Assembly (NCBI GenBank): GCA_002118135.1
Contig: BDIU01000088.1
Coordinates: forward strand, 170,160-234,159
From: Trebouxia sp. TZW2008
Lineage: Eukaryota; Chlorophyta; Trebouxiophyceae; Trebouxiales; Trebouxiaceae
DNA: 64,000 nt
Direction: 5' to 3'
The notes beneath the pieces are model-generated. The model was not told where the DNA came from. It ran no database searches and saw nothing but the letters and a program-made list of their open reading frames with translations. Every line of letters starts with the position of its first letter. The stretch's first letter is position 1. The position numbers and the translations under genes were made by a program. Of this stretch, positions 33,901 through 46,900 are shown piece by piece.

Positions 33901-36900
33901 ACAGCTGCTGATACAGGTTGTGTGCTGCATTTGCACACCGTTTGCTGTGCAATAGTCGCAAGTGATTATGCAGATGCCAGTAGCCTTTCCTCAAAGTGGA
34001 TATGTTGGATTAGATGTATTGAAGAAAATGCTGCTAGCCATTGTCAGCAGGCCAGTGTCCACTGCAGCGTGCAAGCTTGCCACAGACCTGAGTTTTCATA
34101 AGCAAGGGCAGAAGCAGTTTTCAGAGGGGATCTGTCCATTCCAGATAGAATCTGTCCAAACTGTATGGAGCAAACCCTGACTGCATGCTGTGCTTGCAGT
34201 TGGCTGCTGAGCATGAGCGGGCCATGCTGATGAAGATCCGCCAGTCTCAGGGCATCATTGAGACCAATGAAGACCGACAGCGTGACAAGGAGCGCAAGCG
34301 CGTCGCTGATAGGTCAGTCCATGCATGGTTCCTCGTGTCCAATAGCACCTTGCAAGTGTGCGTGCTGATGACATGGCAACAGAGTGTTCTCACAGGTCAG
34401 CACAACGTTTGTATGCAGGCCTGTATTCAGGAGGTGGTTTCTGCTCTGCACAAGGCTACGCTCTGACTCCCTCTTGTAGTGCATGTCTGGACTCAAAGCT
34501 TGTTTGCTGTCAAAGTCGGGATGCCTTGGCTACCACTGTGAGTTGGGAAGTACTCATTTTGTGCTTCAGCTAGCTGGCAAATCAACACAACCTGAGTGCC
34601 AATCTGCTCACACAGTTTGAACCCAGGCAGTCCAATTCTGACAGCCAGAAAGCATAGACTGAAGACATTCGCACCAACCACGGGGCGGACAGACTTAGTG
34701 TACTGTTCATTTCAGGGATCAGGTCTGCAAAATACTTACACATTGCAACTGATGCCTGCGGTTTTCACAATCACACTGCAGTGCTTCACGCTCCCACATA
34801 TTGCGCAATGCGCAACAAATGCTGATTCCCTGGCATGCTGTGCTTCGTTCAAAACGGCACAAACATTGGTAAAGGTATTGTGGTCAAAATGTAGCTTTGA
34901 AGACATGCGCAAGAAAGCTTTCCTGTAAAGTGATGAAAGTATAAACGGAGGACTCCTGTCTGAGTGTGGTAAAGAGATGAGGATATGCACAATTGTAAAC
35001 ACATTCAAGTGTAGTCAGAGAATTCCTTCTTGTGACGTTACAGGTTTGAGGACATGCGCAAGGAGAAGCACTGGAGTGAGAAGAAGCGGGAAGAGATGAC
35101 AGAGCGTGACTGGCGTATCTTTAGGGAGGACTTCAACATTGCCTACAAGGGCGGCCAATCTGGCTTGCCCATCAGGAACTGGGCTGAAGCCAATCTACCT
35201 GAAACCCTCATGCAGGTATGGCCATCCCTAACTGTGGCATGGCAGCAGACCAATTAATAATGTCTTTCCACTGTGCACAGCAGCAGACAAACTAGTAATG
35301 GCAGGTCAAGTGAAGTAGTCATTATGTGTGGACTGTCACAGACAGATGTGGCTTGATGTTGATCAAAAACTGGGCAGAAGCCAACCTGTGTGAAAGTCTC
35401 ATGCAGGTATGCATGTGTCCACACAACACTTATGTAGGTTCAAAGCAGCCCCCATGTTTGTATTTTGTGTGACCTTTACCTTGCGCCTCATGCAGTCAAG
35501 GCAACTTCCACATGGCCCCAAAGTCAGGCCCAGCTTGATTGTCAATATGTAAATCGCGCTGAGCTAGCATGTCGTGTAATGCGCGGCTGCTGCTTGGTGC
35601 CTCATGCAGGCCATCAAGAAGCAGGGCTACAAGAAATCCTTTTGCAACATACGTTTTGAGTAGTTTGGTGCAATGCCCATGTCAAGCTCCCTTTTCAGGA
35701 TCATTGCCAAGCTGTTGAGATTTTACGTGACTGCTGCCTTGTGCCTCATGCAGTTAGCCTGGTCTTGACATGGCCTCAAACTATGCTCAGTTGGCTTGTC
35801 AATACATTGCTTGAACTGCTCACTTGTACCAAGTCAGCAAGTAGTGTCAAGCATGACTGTTGCTTGCTGTCTCGTGCAGGCCGTCGAGAAGCAGGGCTAC
35901 AAGAAGCCCTCGCCCAATCTAAAGTTTCCTAGTCTCAAACCAGGCACTATGTTGAGTGCCCATGTTGAGCTGCCCCTTTCACCATCTATGCTGAGCTGTT
36001 TGTGTAACATGCAGTCACTTTTCGTGCCTCCTGCAGGCCATCGAGAAGCAGGGCTACAAGAAGCCCTCCCCCATTCAGATGGCAGCCATCCCCTTGGGCT
36101 TGCTCCAGCGTGACGTCATTGGCATTGCAGAAACCGGCTCAGGCAAGACAGCGGCTTTCACTCTGCCCATGCTGGTCTACATCATGAAGCAGCCCAAAAT
36201 GACTGAGGAAATTGCAGCAGAGGGGCCGTACGCCGTAGTCATGGCGCCCACTCGTGAGCTGACTCAGCAGATTGAGGAAGAAGCAGTAAAGATGGCGGCC
36301 AACACTGGCTATCGGATTGTGTCAGTCGTGGGTGGTCAGTCAATTGAGGACCAGGGTTTCAAGCTGCGCAAGGGTTGTGAGATCATCATTGCTACTCCTG
36401 GTCGCTTGGGCGACTGCTTGGAGAAATCCTACGCCGTGCTGAACCAGTGCAACTATGTTGTACTAGATGAGGCTGACCGCATGATTGACATGGGTTTTGA
36501 GCCCCAGGTCATGGCTGTGCTAGATGCCATGCCATCAGCAAACTTGAAACCAGATGCCGAAGACGCTGAGCTGCAAAGCAACAAGGTGTACAGAACGACC
36601 TACATGTTTTCAGCAACCATGCCGCCTCAAGTCGAGCGGCTGGCCAGGAAGTATCTACGCAGGCCTGTGGTAGTGACCATAGGCTCAGCAGGAAGAGCCA
36701 CTGACAATGTGACTCAGCGCGTCATGATGGTCAAGGAGAATCAGAAGCACACCATGCTGGACAGCGAGCTATCGTATGTAGATGACAAGCGTGTCATCAT
36801 CTTTGTGAACACCAAGAAGCAGTGTGACAATGTCTTCCGCCACTTGGAGCCTCAGGGATACAGCTGCACAGTGTTGCATGGTGGCAAGGATCAGGCACAG

Positions 36901-37536
36901 CGTGAGCAGGGTTTGGCTGGATTCAGAGAGGAGAAGTATACTGTACTCATTGCTACAGATGTGGCCGGGCGTGGTATTGATGTTCCAGATGTGGCCTTGG
37001 TCATTAACTATGATATGCCTGCCACAGTGGAGGCGTATACGCATCGTATTGGTCGTACTGGGCGTGCTGGCCGCAAGGGTGCAGCCATTACCTTCTTGAC
37101 ACTCCAGGTCAGCTTCTCTCGATTCTCCCTGCAAGAAGATGCCTTGCATGGTCTTGTCTGGACCCAAAGTTCTTTGAGACTTGTGTACCTACGCATGCTG
37201 AGGGCGTGCGTGGCCAAATGTACTGTCTGCAAATGTACTGTGTGCTTTCTCACCTGCGGTCTGAGCCACCTGGACATTGTGCTGTGCTGAGGAAAATTTT
37301 TGCTAATATCCGCATAGCCTCACGTGCCAAACCAGCATGGTGTTGGCATCATAACAGGTGCTGATTTGTAACAACCTAATTTGTGTTTCCAGGACTCTGA
37401 TGTTTTCTTTGACCTGAAGAAGCTGCTTGAAGACTCTCATGCTGCTGTTCCTCGTGAGCTTGCTACTCATGAAGCAGCAAAGGCAAAGCCTGGGGACAGG
37501 CCACGGCGGGAGCAGACTGTGTACGCAAGGCATTAG
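30933..37536 (+). CDS. PRP28: Spliceosomal DEAD-box RNA helicase PRP28/DDX23
   Basis: Eight exons, 30933-31499, 31713-31792, 32276-32396, 33551-33781, 34200-34312, 35044-35215, 36037-37107 and 37393-37536, give 2499 nt and 832 aa, close to human DDX23 (about 820). An Arg/Ser (RS) rich N terminus of about 150 residues is followed by charged helices, then the PRP28-specific region ([31 protein letters not shown]). The helicase core is complete: Q motif KKPSPIQ, motif I AETGSGKT, Ia [12 protein letters not shown], motif II DEAD, motif [24 protein letters not shown] and motif [16 protein letters not shown]28 displaces U1 snRNP from the 5' splice site so that U6 can pair there, as a U5 tri-snRNP component in the nucleus. 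The introns carry ghost copies of exon edges and one MITE-like element. Confidence 0.95.
32136..32190 (+). repeat. Ghost copy of the start of PRP28 exon 3
   Basis: ATGCAG|GCAAGCCCAGTTGCAGCG and the following bases repeat the acceptor and first ~45 nt of exon 32276-32396, 140 bp upstream of it. The acceptor is intact and the copied codons still read [14 protein letters not shown], so it could serve as a cryptic acceptor. Confidence 0.85.
32520..32692 (+). mobile_element. MITE-like element, best preserved copy (PRP28 intron 3)
   Basis: The element is 173 bp with 12-bp perfect terminal inverted repeats, CAGTGACTTCTC and GAGAAGTCACTG, flanked by TA on both sides. TA-flanked inverted repeats are the arrangement expected of Tc1/mariner-related (Stowaway-like) MITEs. 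It has no coding capacity. Four diverged relatives lie in other introns of the window. Confidence 0.75.
33307..33546 (+). mobile_element. Retroposon-like repeat ending in a (GATT)n tail
   Basis: A CpG-containing segment with no similarity to its intron ends GACCCCTTGTTGGG..CTATGACAGTAAAGATTGATAG and runs into about ten GATT units just before PRP28 exon 4. The same end sequence occurs at 29788-29835. A dispersed body with a short-word microsatellite tail fits a SINE or LINE 3' end. The left boundary is not defined. Confidence 0.45.
34895..34922 (+). repeat. Ghost copy of the start of PRP28 exon 6
   Basis: TTTGAAGACATGCGCAAGAAAGC repeats the first bases of exon 35044-35215 (TTTGAGGACATGCGCAAGGAG) about 150 bp upstream. 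It is preceded by TGTAG, a possible acceptor. Confidence 0.7.
35366..35415 (+). repeat. Ghost copy of the end of PRP28 exon 6
   Basis: AACTGGGCAGAAGCCAACCT..GAAAGTCTCATGCAG|GTATG repeats the last 40 nt and donor of the exon ending at 35215, about 190 bp downstream. The donor CAG|GTATG is identical to the real one, so alternative donor use is possible. Confidence 0.85.
35610..35925 (+). repeat. Two ghost copies of the start of PRP28 exon 7
   Basis: GCAG|GCCATCAAGAAGCAGG at 35610 and GCAG|GCCGTCGAGAAGCAGG at 35880 repeat the acceptor and start of exon 36037-37107 (GCCATCGAGAAGCAGG). The second copy extends through AAGAAGCCCTCGCCCAATCT. Both keep the acceptor. They sit in larger repeated intron units that share a CTCATGCAGT sequence (near 35490 and 35745). 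Confidence 0.88.
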
Positions 37537-37949
37537 TCTGAACAGCTGCAGTGCATGTCTGGATCTACACGGCCACGTTTTGTATGGCACATATACGTTG
37601 GGATTCATGTTGACAGAGCAAATTTTTTCAGTAGACCTGCGATGTTTGTGTAATTTACAGAAAATGCACAACACTGCATTTGAAAGTATTGCAGTGCCGT
37701 AAGCAGAATATGGACTGTATAGGTTAAGCCATCCAGCACATGGCTGACTTTGATTGACTCAATGTAAATGTTTGGGCACCCTGCGCATGAGCTGTGGTGT
37801 GCCACCGTAGTTGACCCTGCAAGGTCGCGAGTGCAAGTGGCATTTCGCAGGATCTGATACCTGATTCGGACTTACTGTGAACGCTAACTCAACAAATTCT
37901 TAAATACTCCGGATTACCAGCTAAGCCTGCTGCAAGACCTGACTTCGCT
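37537..37949. other. Convergent 3' flanks of PRP28 and the large minus-strand gene
   Basis: No coding-like frame was found. The stop codons of the two genes face each other, so this stretch should hold both 3' untranslated regions. Confidence 0.5.
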
Positions 37950-40900
37950 TTACTTCTTACTGGGCGCAGCATCACCCTTGATTGCGCGTATCATACTCAT
38001 AAGCTCGAGTTCGTTTGTGACACAAAGCGGCTTTGTGCCAAAGGCATCATCAGATGTGCCAGCAATGTGAAGCATAAGAGGCTCTGACTTGCTCTTGTGC
38101 TGGACATTGCATTCAGCTGCTAGACAGACCGCCACATCCATTGCCTCTTTTGTCAGATGCCTGTGCCAGTTATCAAATTTGCTGTCAAACTCCTTCAGAG
38201 ACTGCTTAGACCTGCCAGTGGTTAGCAGGACTGCCCTTGATATGGCCTGAACAATACGCAGGGTGCGTCCAGGTGAGACGCCTTCGCCGCTTCTGAACCC
38301 CATCTGTGTCAGCTCTGCACTGAGATTGCTGACATGACTGGACTCCATGTTCAGCACAAAATGAGGGTCAGCTCCGTCTTCTGCAGCCATGACAGCTGTG
38401 TTTGCAGGCATGGTTGCAAGTGGAGTTGTTGTCTTTGTGTCAGGCTCACAGCAAAGCTTGTTTTACACATTTCACATTCCCAGATGCAATCAATACAGCA
38501 CCAGAGAGGCAATGCTGCCAAAGCTTCTGTCAATGCCATTCTTTGACACAACCACTGCCAAGATTCTGGTCCTGCTGTTACATGTAAGCGCTGCCCTGAT
38601 GCGGTCAGCCAGGCTGCTCATACGCATGTTCTGTAACTTCTCTTTGCACGGACACTTGGTGTGAGGACATTCTCAGTGCAAGGACAATGCAGTTGGTGAC
38701 CAATCACTGCATTCTGAGTGCAGTGGCACCTCTGGGTAAGGACAATTCGACATAAGGACAATTTTCTTCAATGCAGTCATTACAAAGCGAAGTCACTGTG
38801 CATGATATGCAGCTGAAAGTGCACACAAGGGCATAAGCAGTGACAGGTGGGCTCCGACCTGGGTGGTAGCGTGCAAAGGATAAGGCAGCCATGTCACCCA
38901 GCATGCTCAGCACACCAGATGCCACATCAGCAAACTGGGAGCCCATGGCTTGTGGGGTGATGCCCTGCAGCAGGGAGGCAATCCTCTGCTGATCCAGCCG
39001 CACCCGCACTCGCATCCCATCCACAATCACCTGCAACAACAAGTATCACAGACTGTTGAAATATTGGTGCTCAGCGTAAAGACATGCTTGTTGTAGAGAT
39101 GACGCAACTGAAAGGGGGTGCCTGCATTCTGACTGCAGTGGTACTCCTGAGGAGCGACCATTAGATGTAAAGACAACATTCCTGGTGGCAAACTTATCTG
39201 TCGCGCGATCAGTTGGCTGGATGCTTTGGGTATGTTTGAGGTCAGGTACACCTCTGCATTTGGTTTCAAGCCTAGACTCCATATTGTCTTTTGCACAGTG
39301 TGCTGCATGAAATTGCATCTATGGCAGGTCAGGCAGCATGGGCCATATAGCACTTGAGCATCATGGCTGGATGCATGGCTGGCCCAAGCTGGCATCTTTT
39401 TGCTCAGTAATCATGCTGAAGGCAAAGCTGAAGCACATGCCTGGATGAGCCTGCATGATTTCGACGCAAAAGCCCTTGCAGGGCACATGAAAAGTTTGCA
39501 GAGCAGTAAGGCATGAGCAGGCAATTGGCACATCTGCATGCAAAGGCAGCTTGCAGGCAGGCTATGGAATATACGGAAGTAAAGTGCGTACCTTGCCAAG
39601 CTTGAGAGGTGGCTTCTCCCCCTTTGCAACACCCCAGTCCGGCAACTTCTCCTCTTCACTCTCAGCATCAGACACTGCTTCATCTGCAAGGCAAGCAAGT
39701 TGTCAAGAACAAAATCCCAGTGAATCACCAGATGCAATACTCAATACCCAATATGTAATACGCAATACATAGTATTTGAGTATTGGTTGATGAGATGCAG
39801 TGCAATTTACGAAATACGCAATATGTCTGCGCCCATCCGCACTACCTAAAACGTAAGAATTCGAGAGTGTCAATCACTGAAATGGAGAGTATGGTGATTT
39901 ATTGCAGAAAAAACACAATGCTGGCCTGCTGCACTCTATGCTAGTGAGGCTGTTGCTTTGCAGCAGCTGCAGCATTCTGTCATATGACCAGCGCACAGCG
40001 CTACTCTGGCATTCTGTGTATGCAGATGCCAGCAGCAGTGTTTGCTTCACTGACTGCAGTCAAAGGTTGTATCTGACAGCGTGTACATCTTCCTGAAGGC
40101 CTGCATGCTGTGTCAGCAATGCTCACAATCTTGCTGGCTGCTTCTGCACAAGCCGATCAAATGTACAGGCGCTTCAGTAGGACATGTGACTCACAGACAG
40201 ACAGCATTATCTGTGTCTCCACAACAGACCAGCTATGCATATCTGGTGTGCTGGCCATTCCAAAAATGAGCCAGGGCTGACCTGCTTTGGCAGGTTTCGT
40301 GTCAGGCATGTAGGCAGCAATCTCAGACTGGATCTGGTGCACTGTGAGAGGCGAGCTGAGCGCCTGTTTGAAGCCCCCAGCAAAGCGCTTGAGCAGAACT
40401 TGGCGGTCAGGGTTGGGCAGAGGAATCTCAAATGAAAAGCTGCCCTCGTCATCCAGCTTTTTCTTCACTGGCAGCCTGATGCGTAAGGGACCCTCATAAC
40501 TGACGCCTTCCACCCCTAGGGCGTAATTACGGGCGTTGGCTTGTGCCATTACGCTGCAAGCGGCCTGCTTGAACTTGCCCTGTAAGCATACACGTAGTTG
40601 TCAAGCACTGCCGTTTATTCATTCAGTACTAAATACCTTGTTATTGCCTGCAATATTGCCTCTGAGTTTGGGATAGCTGCATCCATTGCTACCAGCTGCA
40701 ATGCGTGAGGCTTTTCTTGAGGTGTGAAAGGGCCCACCTACAAAGCAGATCAGAACATATTGTGCACTTCATGCCAACATTACACAGTGTCAAGACCCAG
40801 GTGCTCTTGAGTTTGCCTTCTCACTACCATGTGTGTATACGTACAGGCATGAGAATCTTGACAAGCAGCATCCACCACCACCACCACCACTGGCAACTGG

Positions 40901-43900
40901 CCAGACAAGTTTAACCACCGCCAACCGACTGGCAAAGTAAACATGCATGCTTGGTCGTGTCAGTGTTGCACACACTACACATGGTTGCTGTGCTTGAGAC
41001 CATAAGGATTTCCGTCTGAACAAGCTCAGGGTGCAGGCCATGCATGGCTAAAAGGTCAACGCATGGGGTCAAAGTGCCATGCAGGCAACACAAGCGCTCT
41101 ATAGCGACTGGGCATGATGCTAGAGTTTGAGCCAAGGATGTGGGTGCCAGAACAGCATTTGCAAGGTGTGACAAAACAGATGTGAAACAAACCTTGAAGG
41201 TGTGCAGCTTGCCAGCAGCAAAGGTGTAGAAGGTTTCCAGCACTTGCAGCTGCACCTCCAAAGGATCTGATCCCTCCTCCTACAAGCAGCAAAAATTTGA
41301 AAAGCGCTGGCAGGGCAATCCACTGTGTTATGATACAAAGCAGCGTGATGAGCCACAGACTTCATTTTGCTGCTTGTCTTTGCATGAGGTTGTCATTGTT
41401 GCTTTGTGGATTTCTTCAGTACAGCATGGCATGCTGAGGTAGTGTGATGGAGCAATCGTCACTCTGTTTGGCTGCTTGCATGGCAACCATACTCCCATCA
41501 TTGACATTCTGACAAGTTGCACAGAGAGTGCTAAGCATCAGCTGAAGATATTGCAGCAATGTGAACATGAGCAGCAGCAGCAGCATCATGGACAAAAGCA
41601 CTTGAAGACACTGCAGCAACATGAGTAGCAGCAGCAACATGCAGTCGACAACGTTCAGTCACATGAAAAACAGCAACAGAGACAGCAGCAACAGCATAAG
41701 CTGAAGACACCATAGCAACAAGGAAAGCAGCAGCAGCAGCAGAAGCAACAACATGAGCTGAAGAGATTGTGGCAACATGGACAGCAGCAGCAGCATGGGC
41801 TGAAGACATTGCAGCAACATGGACAGCAGCAGCAGCATCAGAATAGCAACAGCATGAGCTGAAAAGCTTGTAGCAACTTGGACAGCAGCAGCAGCAGCAG
41901 CAGCAGCAGCAATAGAATGATGTTTGGCTGCTGACCTTGCGTCCGCTGGCCTCCTCTTTTGCACAAGTTTCCCTGGCACTGCGCTCCCCAAAGTCACGCA
42001 CTGCTGTCATGATGGCGTCAGCATTCAGTGACACGCTGGCTTGGTTCAGAGTCAACCTGCGACCAGTACTAACTTCAACGGCCGCAGGTTGGCTGCTTAG
42101 TCACTGTCTTGCAAATGCCTCAAGCAGGGTCATGTGGAAGCATGCTTCAGCACAAGACGTATCAGACAGCAGCTGTGCAGTGTCAGAGGCAAGTGCATGG
42201 CTGCCGCACAGCATTAAAACCACAGATGCGTCTGAGGGAGCAATCATCAGTCCTGGCTGCGTTTGGCTGAAGATTGTTGCTTTTGTTTGATGTAGAGAAG
42301 CTATGCACACAAGGGCAACAAGTTCGTAGCCACTTACTTCCAAACATGTTCTGGGTTCTGTGTAGTTAACAAACATCATACATACCAAGACCATTGCACA
42401 ATATGATGACGGCTCCAAAACAAGAATGCAATTTTAGATGTACATACTTGTGTCTGGGTTGTATATGCATGTAGCTTGTTTACACAAACGAGACATGCAT
42501 ACATTGCTACACTTGTATACGAGATCTTTTGGGGACAAAAGTTTACCTGGCTCTGACAGGCTTCAACAGCTGATGAGCAATGTGGCCGTCCATGAGGGCG
42601 CGATAGTCAAAGGGGGCTACCCCCCTGGCCCGGCAAACCATGTGGATGACCGATTCCCAAGCCTGGCACAAAGGACCCCACACCTCTGCTTCCTCATGCA
42701 ACCTGAACACCAGGGCAAAAACTTTCGAGACAAACAGTTGGGTATAGTCAAGGCATTCCAAGACTGCTGACTTGTATATGTGTCGTATACACTCAGGAGC
42801 CTGTGAATGCAGAAGCAGTGCGGGCAAGCAATCTATGAATTGCTGCTACTGTGGCATGTGGCAATGTGACTGCAAACTCCAAAGGCGCGCAGGCGTTGCG
42901 CTTGACACTTGACTTTGGCGTCAGTGCTATGTTCAGAGGCTTTGGCTTGAATATTGCCGTCAGTGAAGTGTGCTACAGCCCTTCCTAGCTTGCAGCAGTA
43001 TGACTTGCCGCAGACTTCAATCAGCAGTTATAGGGAAACTCGTTCATGCTGATGTGAATGCATGAGCATTTTGCGCCAGGTGATGGCGCACCTGCTGTAG
43101 TAAGCTTGCAGGTCAGAGATGGTGCAGGGCGCTGGGTTGGCCAGCATGCCATTCTTGCCGGAAAACAGCTCAGCCAGCACCTGTGCTTGCTCCAGGGTTA
43201 GACCTGTAGCAGCAGCCTCACATCTGTTAAGCAATGCCGTAGCATGCCATTCATTTCAGACAATGGCTCAGACAGAACCTCATGTTGCTCCAGGCTTAGA
43301 CCTGCATCAGCAGCCCCTTGAGATCGACCGCGATTTTAGCATGCAATGGTTGAGGATACAAAGCAGTCACTGATGGAAGCTTTGCCAGGCATACAAGTGT
43401 GCCTCACAGACTAGCTCACAAGTACTGCAAATCCAGCGCTGCAGCTCATTGGCGAATGCTGGCTCAACATGGCATGCCTGAGCAAACACGCAGGCGGCCA
43501 ACCAGAGCCTGTCCTCACGTCTTTGCCGCTGCCCAAGGCCTGAGGTCCTGTGAGCGATCAGCGTGGAAGCAGACTGATGCTTCTGTACATAGCTAGCAGA
43601 GTCGTGGAGCCGCATGTATAACATGTCAGCGATAATGATGAATAATTGGGAGAATCATGAAGCTCAGCAAGAGAGCTGGTAGATGTTATGCATACCAAGC
43701 ATGCCTCGTGCCTCCTGTGCAGCAGCATTCATCTGGGCTTGCTTGCGCGCATCTTTGGCACGGTTGCCAGCATCCTGCTTGAAGGCCAGCTCAGCATCCA
43801 GGGAGCTCAAAGGAGGCCCAACAATGGTGATCTCCCCTGCAATATCACTATGTTGTAGTCACTCTGAGCTGCTCTACTCACACAGTGCTGTAGTCATACT

Positions 43901-46900
43901 GTGCTGCTCTAATCACAGAGTGCTTTGCTCAACACTGTGCTGCAGTTGCTATGTGCTGGTGTCAAAGTTGCGCATGCTAGAGAATTCTTCCCAGGCATGC
44001 TTGCTGCAGCTGCCAGCCTCCTGCTTGAAGGCCAGCTCAGCACCGAGCGACTTTAAAGGGAGCCCAAGAATGGTGATCTCCCTTGCAAGGCCACTGTGCA
44101 GTCATGACACTGTAATGTAGTCCCACCATGCTATACTCATACCTGTGTACAGTGATTTTGCTTCAAAAAGTCAACATGGGCAGAGACAGCTGTCATCAGA
44201 ACAGTAGATGCTCGTGTGCCGTTTGGATTAGCTCACCATCCCCATGCTGACAGAATTGTGAGTCACATCTTACAGTTGAGCTGTGTAGACGACCCTGCAG
44301 CGCATGTCAGCAGGTATAGACCACAAAGCAAGCTTCACCTGTATATCTGCCACCTTGGCCTGACTTCAGAAGGCACTGGCCCAGCAACGGGCTGTCTTGG
44401 GTCACAGCCCCTGCCCTCATTTGGCAAGCTCACAACTTACCTTACATGTACAGCTAAAGCATCTGCACCTTGCGGTCAATGCGCGTGCATGACGGGCACT
44501 GGCCCAGTGCTTGAGCAGGCCTAGCAGCTTGGCTGCAGCACTCAGGGCAGCATTGCAAAGAAGGTGTAGCGTTTCTACTTGCAGCACTGCCAACAATGCC
44601 CAGAAACACACCTGCGAGTCGGCCTCCTTGAACTTAATCCAGAATGTACTGACACAGCTCCCAGGTTTCTCACAGCAAAATCAATGCCCACCCCACACAA
44701 ATAAGGTGCCCCCACAGCACGCAGCAGTATAGTTCACCTGCCACTCTGCCGCCTTGGCCTGAGTCCAGCAGGTATTGACCCAGCTCCTGTGGCAGCATGC
44801 CCAGCAGCTTCCGCTGCAGCACCCGCGGCAACACCGCAGACAGGATGTACCGGATGACTGTTTTGGGCAGGGGCACAGACGCACCAACTGCCCGCCTTTC
44901 CAGTGATAGTACCTCAAAGGTGGGCTTCACAGCTGTGTGCCAGCCTTGTACACTGCATCAATGACACAAGCCCGTTGTTGCATCATGCTGTGACTTGACG
45001 CAAATGACAGAATGCACCGGATAACCGTCTTGGGCAGGGGCACTGAGGCATCAACTGCTCGCCGTTCCAGCAACATCACCTCAAAGGTGGGCTTCACGAC
45101 CGTGTGCCAGCCCTGCACACTGGATCCACACTACCTTGTCACCCAAATCACCTTGCCTTTGGCTCAGCTGCTGTTGAAGCCATGATGCCATACAGCAGGC
45201 GTTGTTGTGAGGCGTGAGACCCCAAACAGGAGGCATAGCTTCAGTCTGCTGTGCCAGCCTTGCAGGCTGCATCAATAGCACAGAGGTATGTGGCAGCCAT
45301 AAGGCATTGCTATGAAGAGGGGGGCATACCATGAACCATTGTCTTGCTCTGCTGTGGAACTCCATGAGCAGCGACTGAAGGCTGGGTCTTGAATAGGGGC
45401 ATTCATGGTTGAACCATAAAACCTGATTCACCAGTGTGCAGCAATATGAAGCGCTTCATCTAAAGAACGCCACAGATGGCCCTATGAGACCTGTTATTTG
45501 CAAATGAAACTTTTTTGCATGTTTGTATTGACATACTCCTCATCAGCATCAGCAGCAGCAGCAGCAGCAGCAGCATTTTGGCAGCAGCAGAAGCAGCAGT
45601 AGCAGTAACAGTAACAGTAGTAGTAGCAGCAACATACGTGCAGCACAGTGACTAAGTTTTGCTGACCTGGTGAACTCAAACTTGAAGGTCAGCAGCAGCT
45701 CCACCTCCACAGAGATCTCGGCAATGGATGCATTGGGCACTTTGGTGCCCTTCTCTCCTATCAGTCCAACTTCCGACAGGCGCACCACGAGAAATAGCCC
45801 TTTGCGGTTGGCTGCGCTGCCACTGGCACTGTCTAAGCCTGCCTCACTACCTCTCTCAGTGACACCTTCCAAGAACTCACCACCTGCACATGCACATCAG
45901 GGTGGCTGCCAATACAGGCGTTGACAACACTAACATAGTGCAGAACGTTCCTCAACATGGTTTCCTCTAATGGCTATGAAGCCGTAGCTCAACAACACAA
46001 CGCAAATATGCAATGCAGACCCAAACAACATTGCTGCGGGCTTCAAGCAACAGCATGGCTATGTTTTGCTACTAAGGTTTTGGAAATCAGGACCAAGGGC
46101 TAATGCTTGCATTCAGTGCAAGAGGTCTTTGCAGTCACTCACATCAGTGCAGGCTCAAAGCAGCGCCAGCAAACAGCATGCATTGAGCATGCAATGAACA
46201 GCTGCAGCACGCCACATTTGTGCTTATTGCCATTTGCACTTATGGTTTTTTTCGGTTATTGCCATTTGCCACACCTGTAATCCCATTGGCCACCTTTCTG
46301 AAAGCCCCTTTGAAGCCTGCTGCTGCTTCTTTGACAGGAAGAAAGCCAGAGGCTGAACCTTGGCGGCTATAGGTGCGAGCATTGTCAGCATTGTCATCAT
46401 ACACATCTGCATCATCATCTGCTGGCCCCTGTGCCTGTGTCAAACAAAACACAAATTGACTGACAGGCTGATTGTTGCGCTGATGCCAGAGGCTGAGCCC
46501 TGATGGCTGTAGGTGCGAGCATTGTCAGCATTGTCATCATACACATCTGCATAATCGTCTGCTGGCCCCTGTGCCTGTATCAAACAGATCACATGCTGAC
46601 ACTCCCAGTGGCTGGTGCGCCAATGCCCGCTTTTGCACTTGCACATGCCCACCATAGCACCTGGAAGCAGAATGGTACACGATCCTAAGCTTTGATGGTG
46701 ATGCAGACAGCATGTCAGCAGAGCATCACACCAACAATCTGGCAGCACTGTGCTGCTTTCGGATATTGCAAAGCAGGCTGCACACAGCTTAAACAGCATG
46801 AGCTTCTTAGCCTGCCTATGTAACACAAAGAACAACCCACAACTGCTGTGGCCCAAGTGGCATTGGCGTTTTCAGCTGAAGAAGGCCTGTGCAAAGTCAG

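Noticed and set aside
41531..42055. Minus-strand 174-codon frame rich in Ala, Cys and Val
   Set aside because: Beyond the real exon (42056-41936), it is a read-through of the CAG minisatellite.
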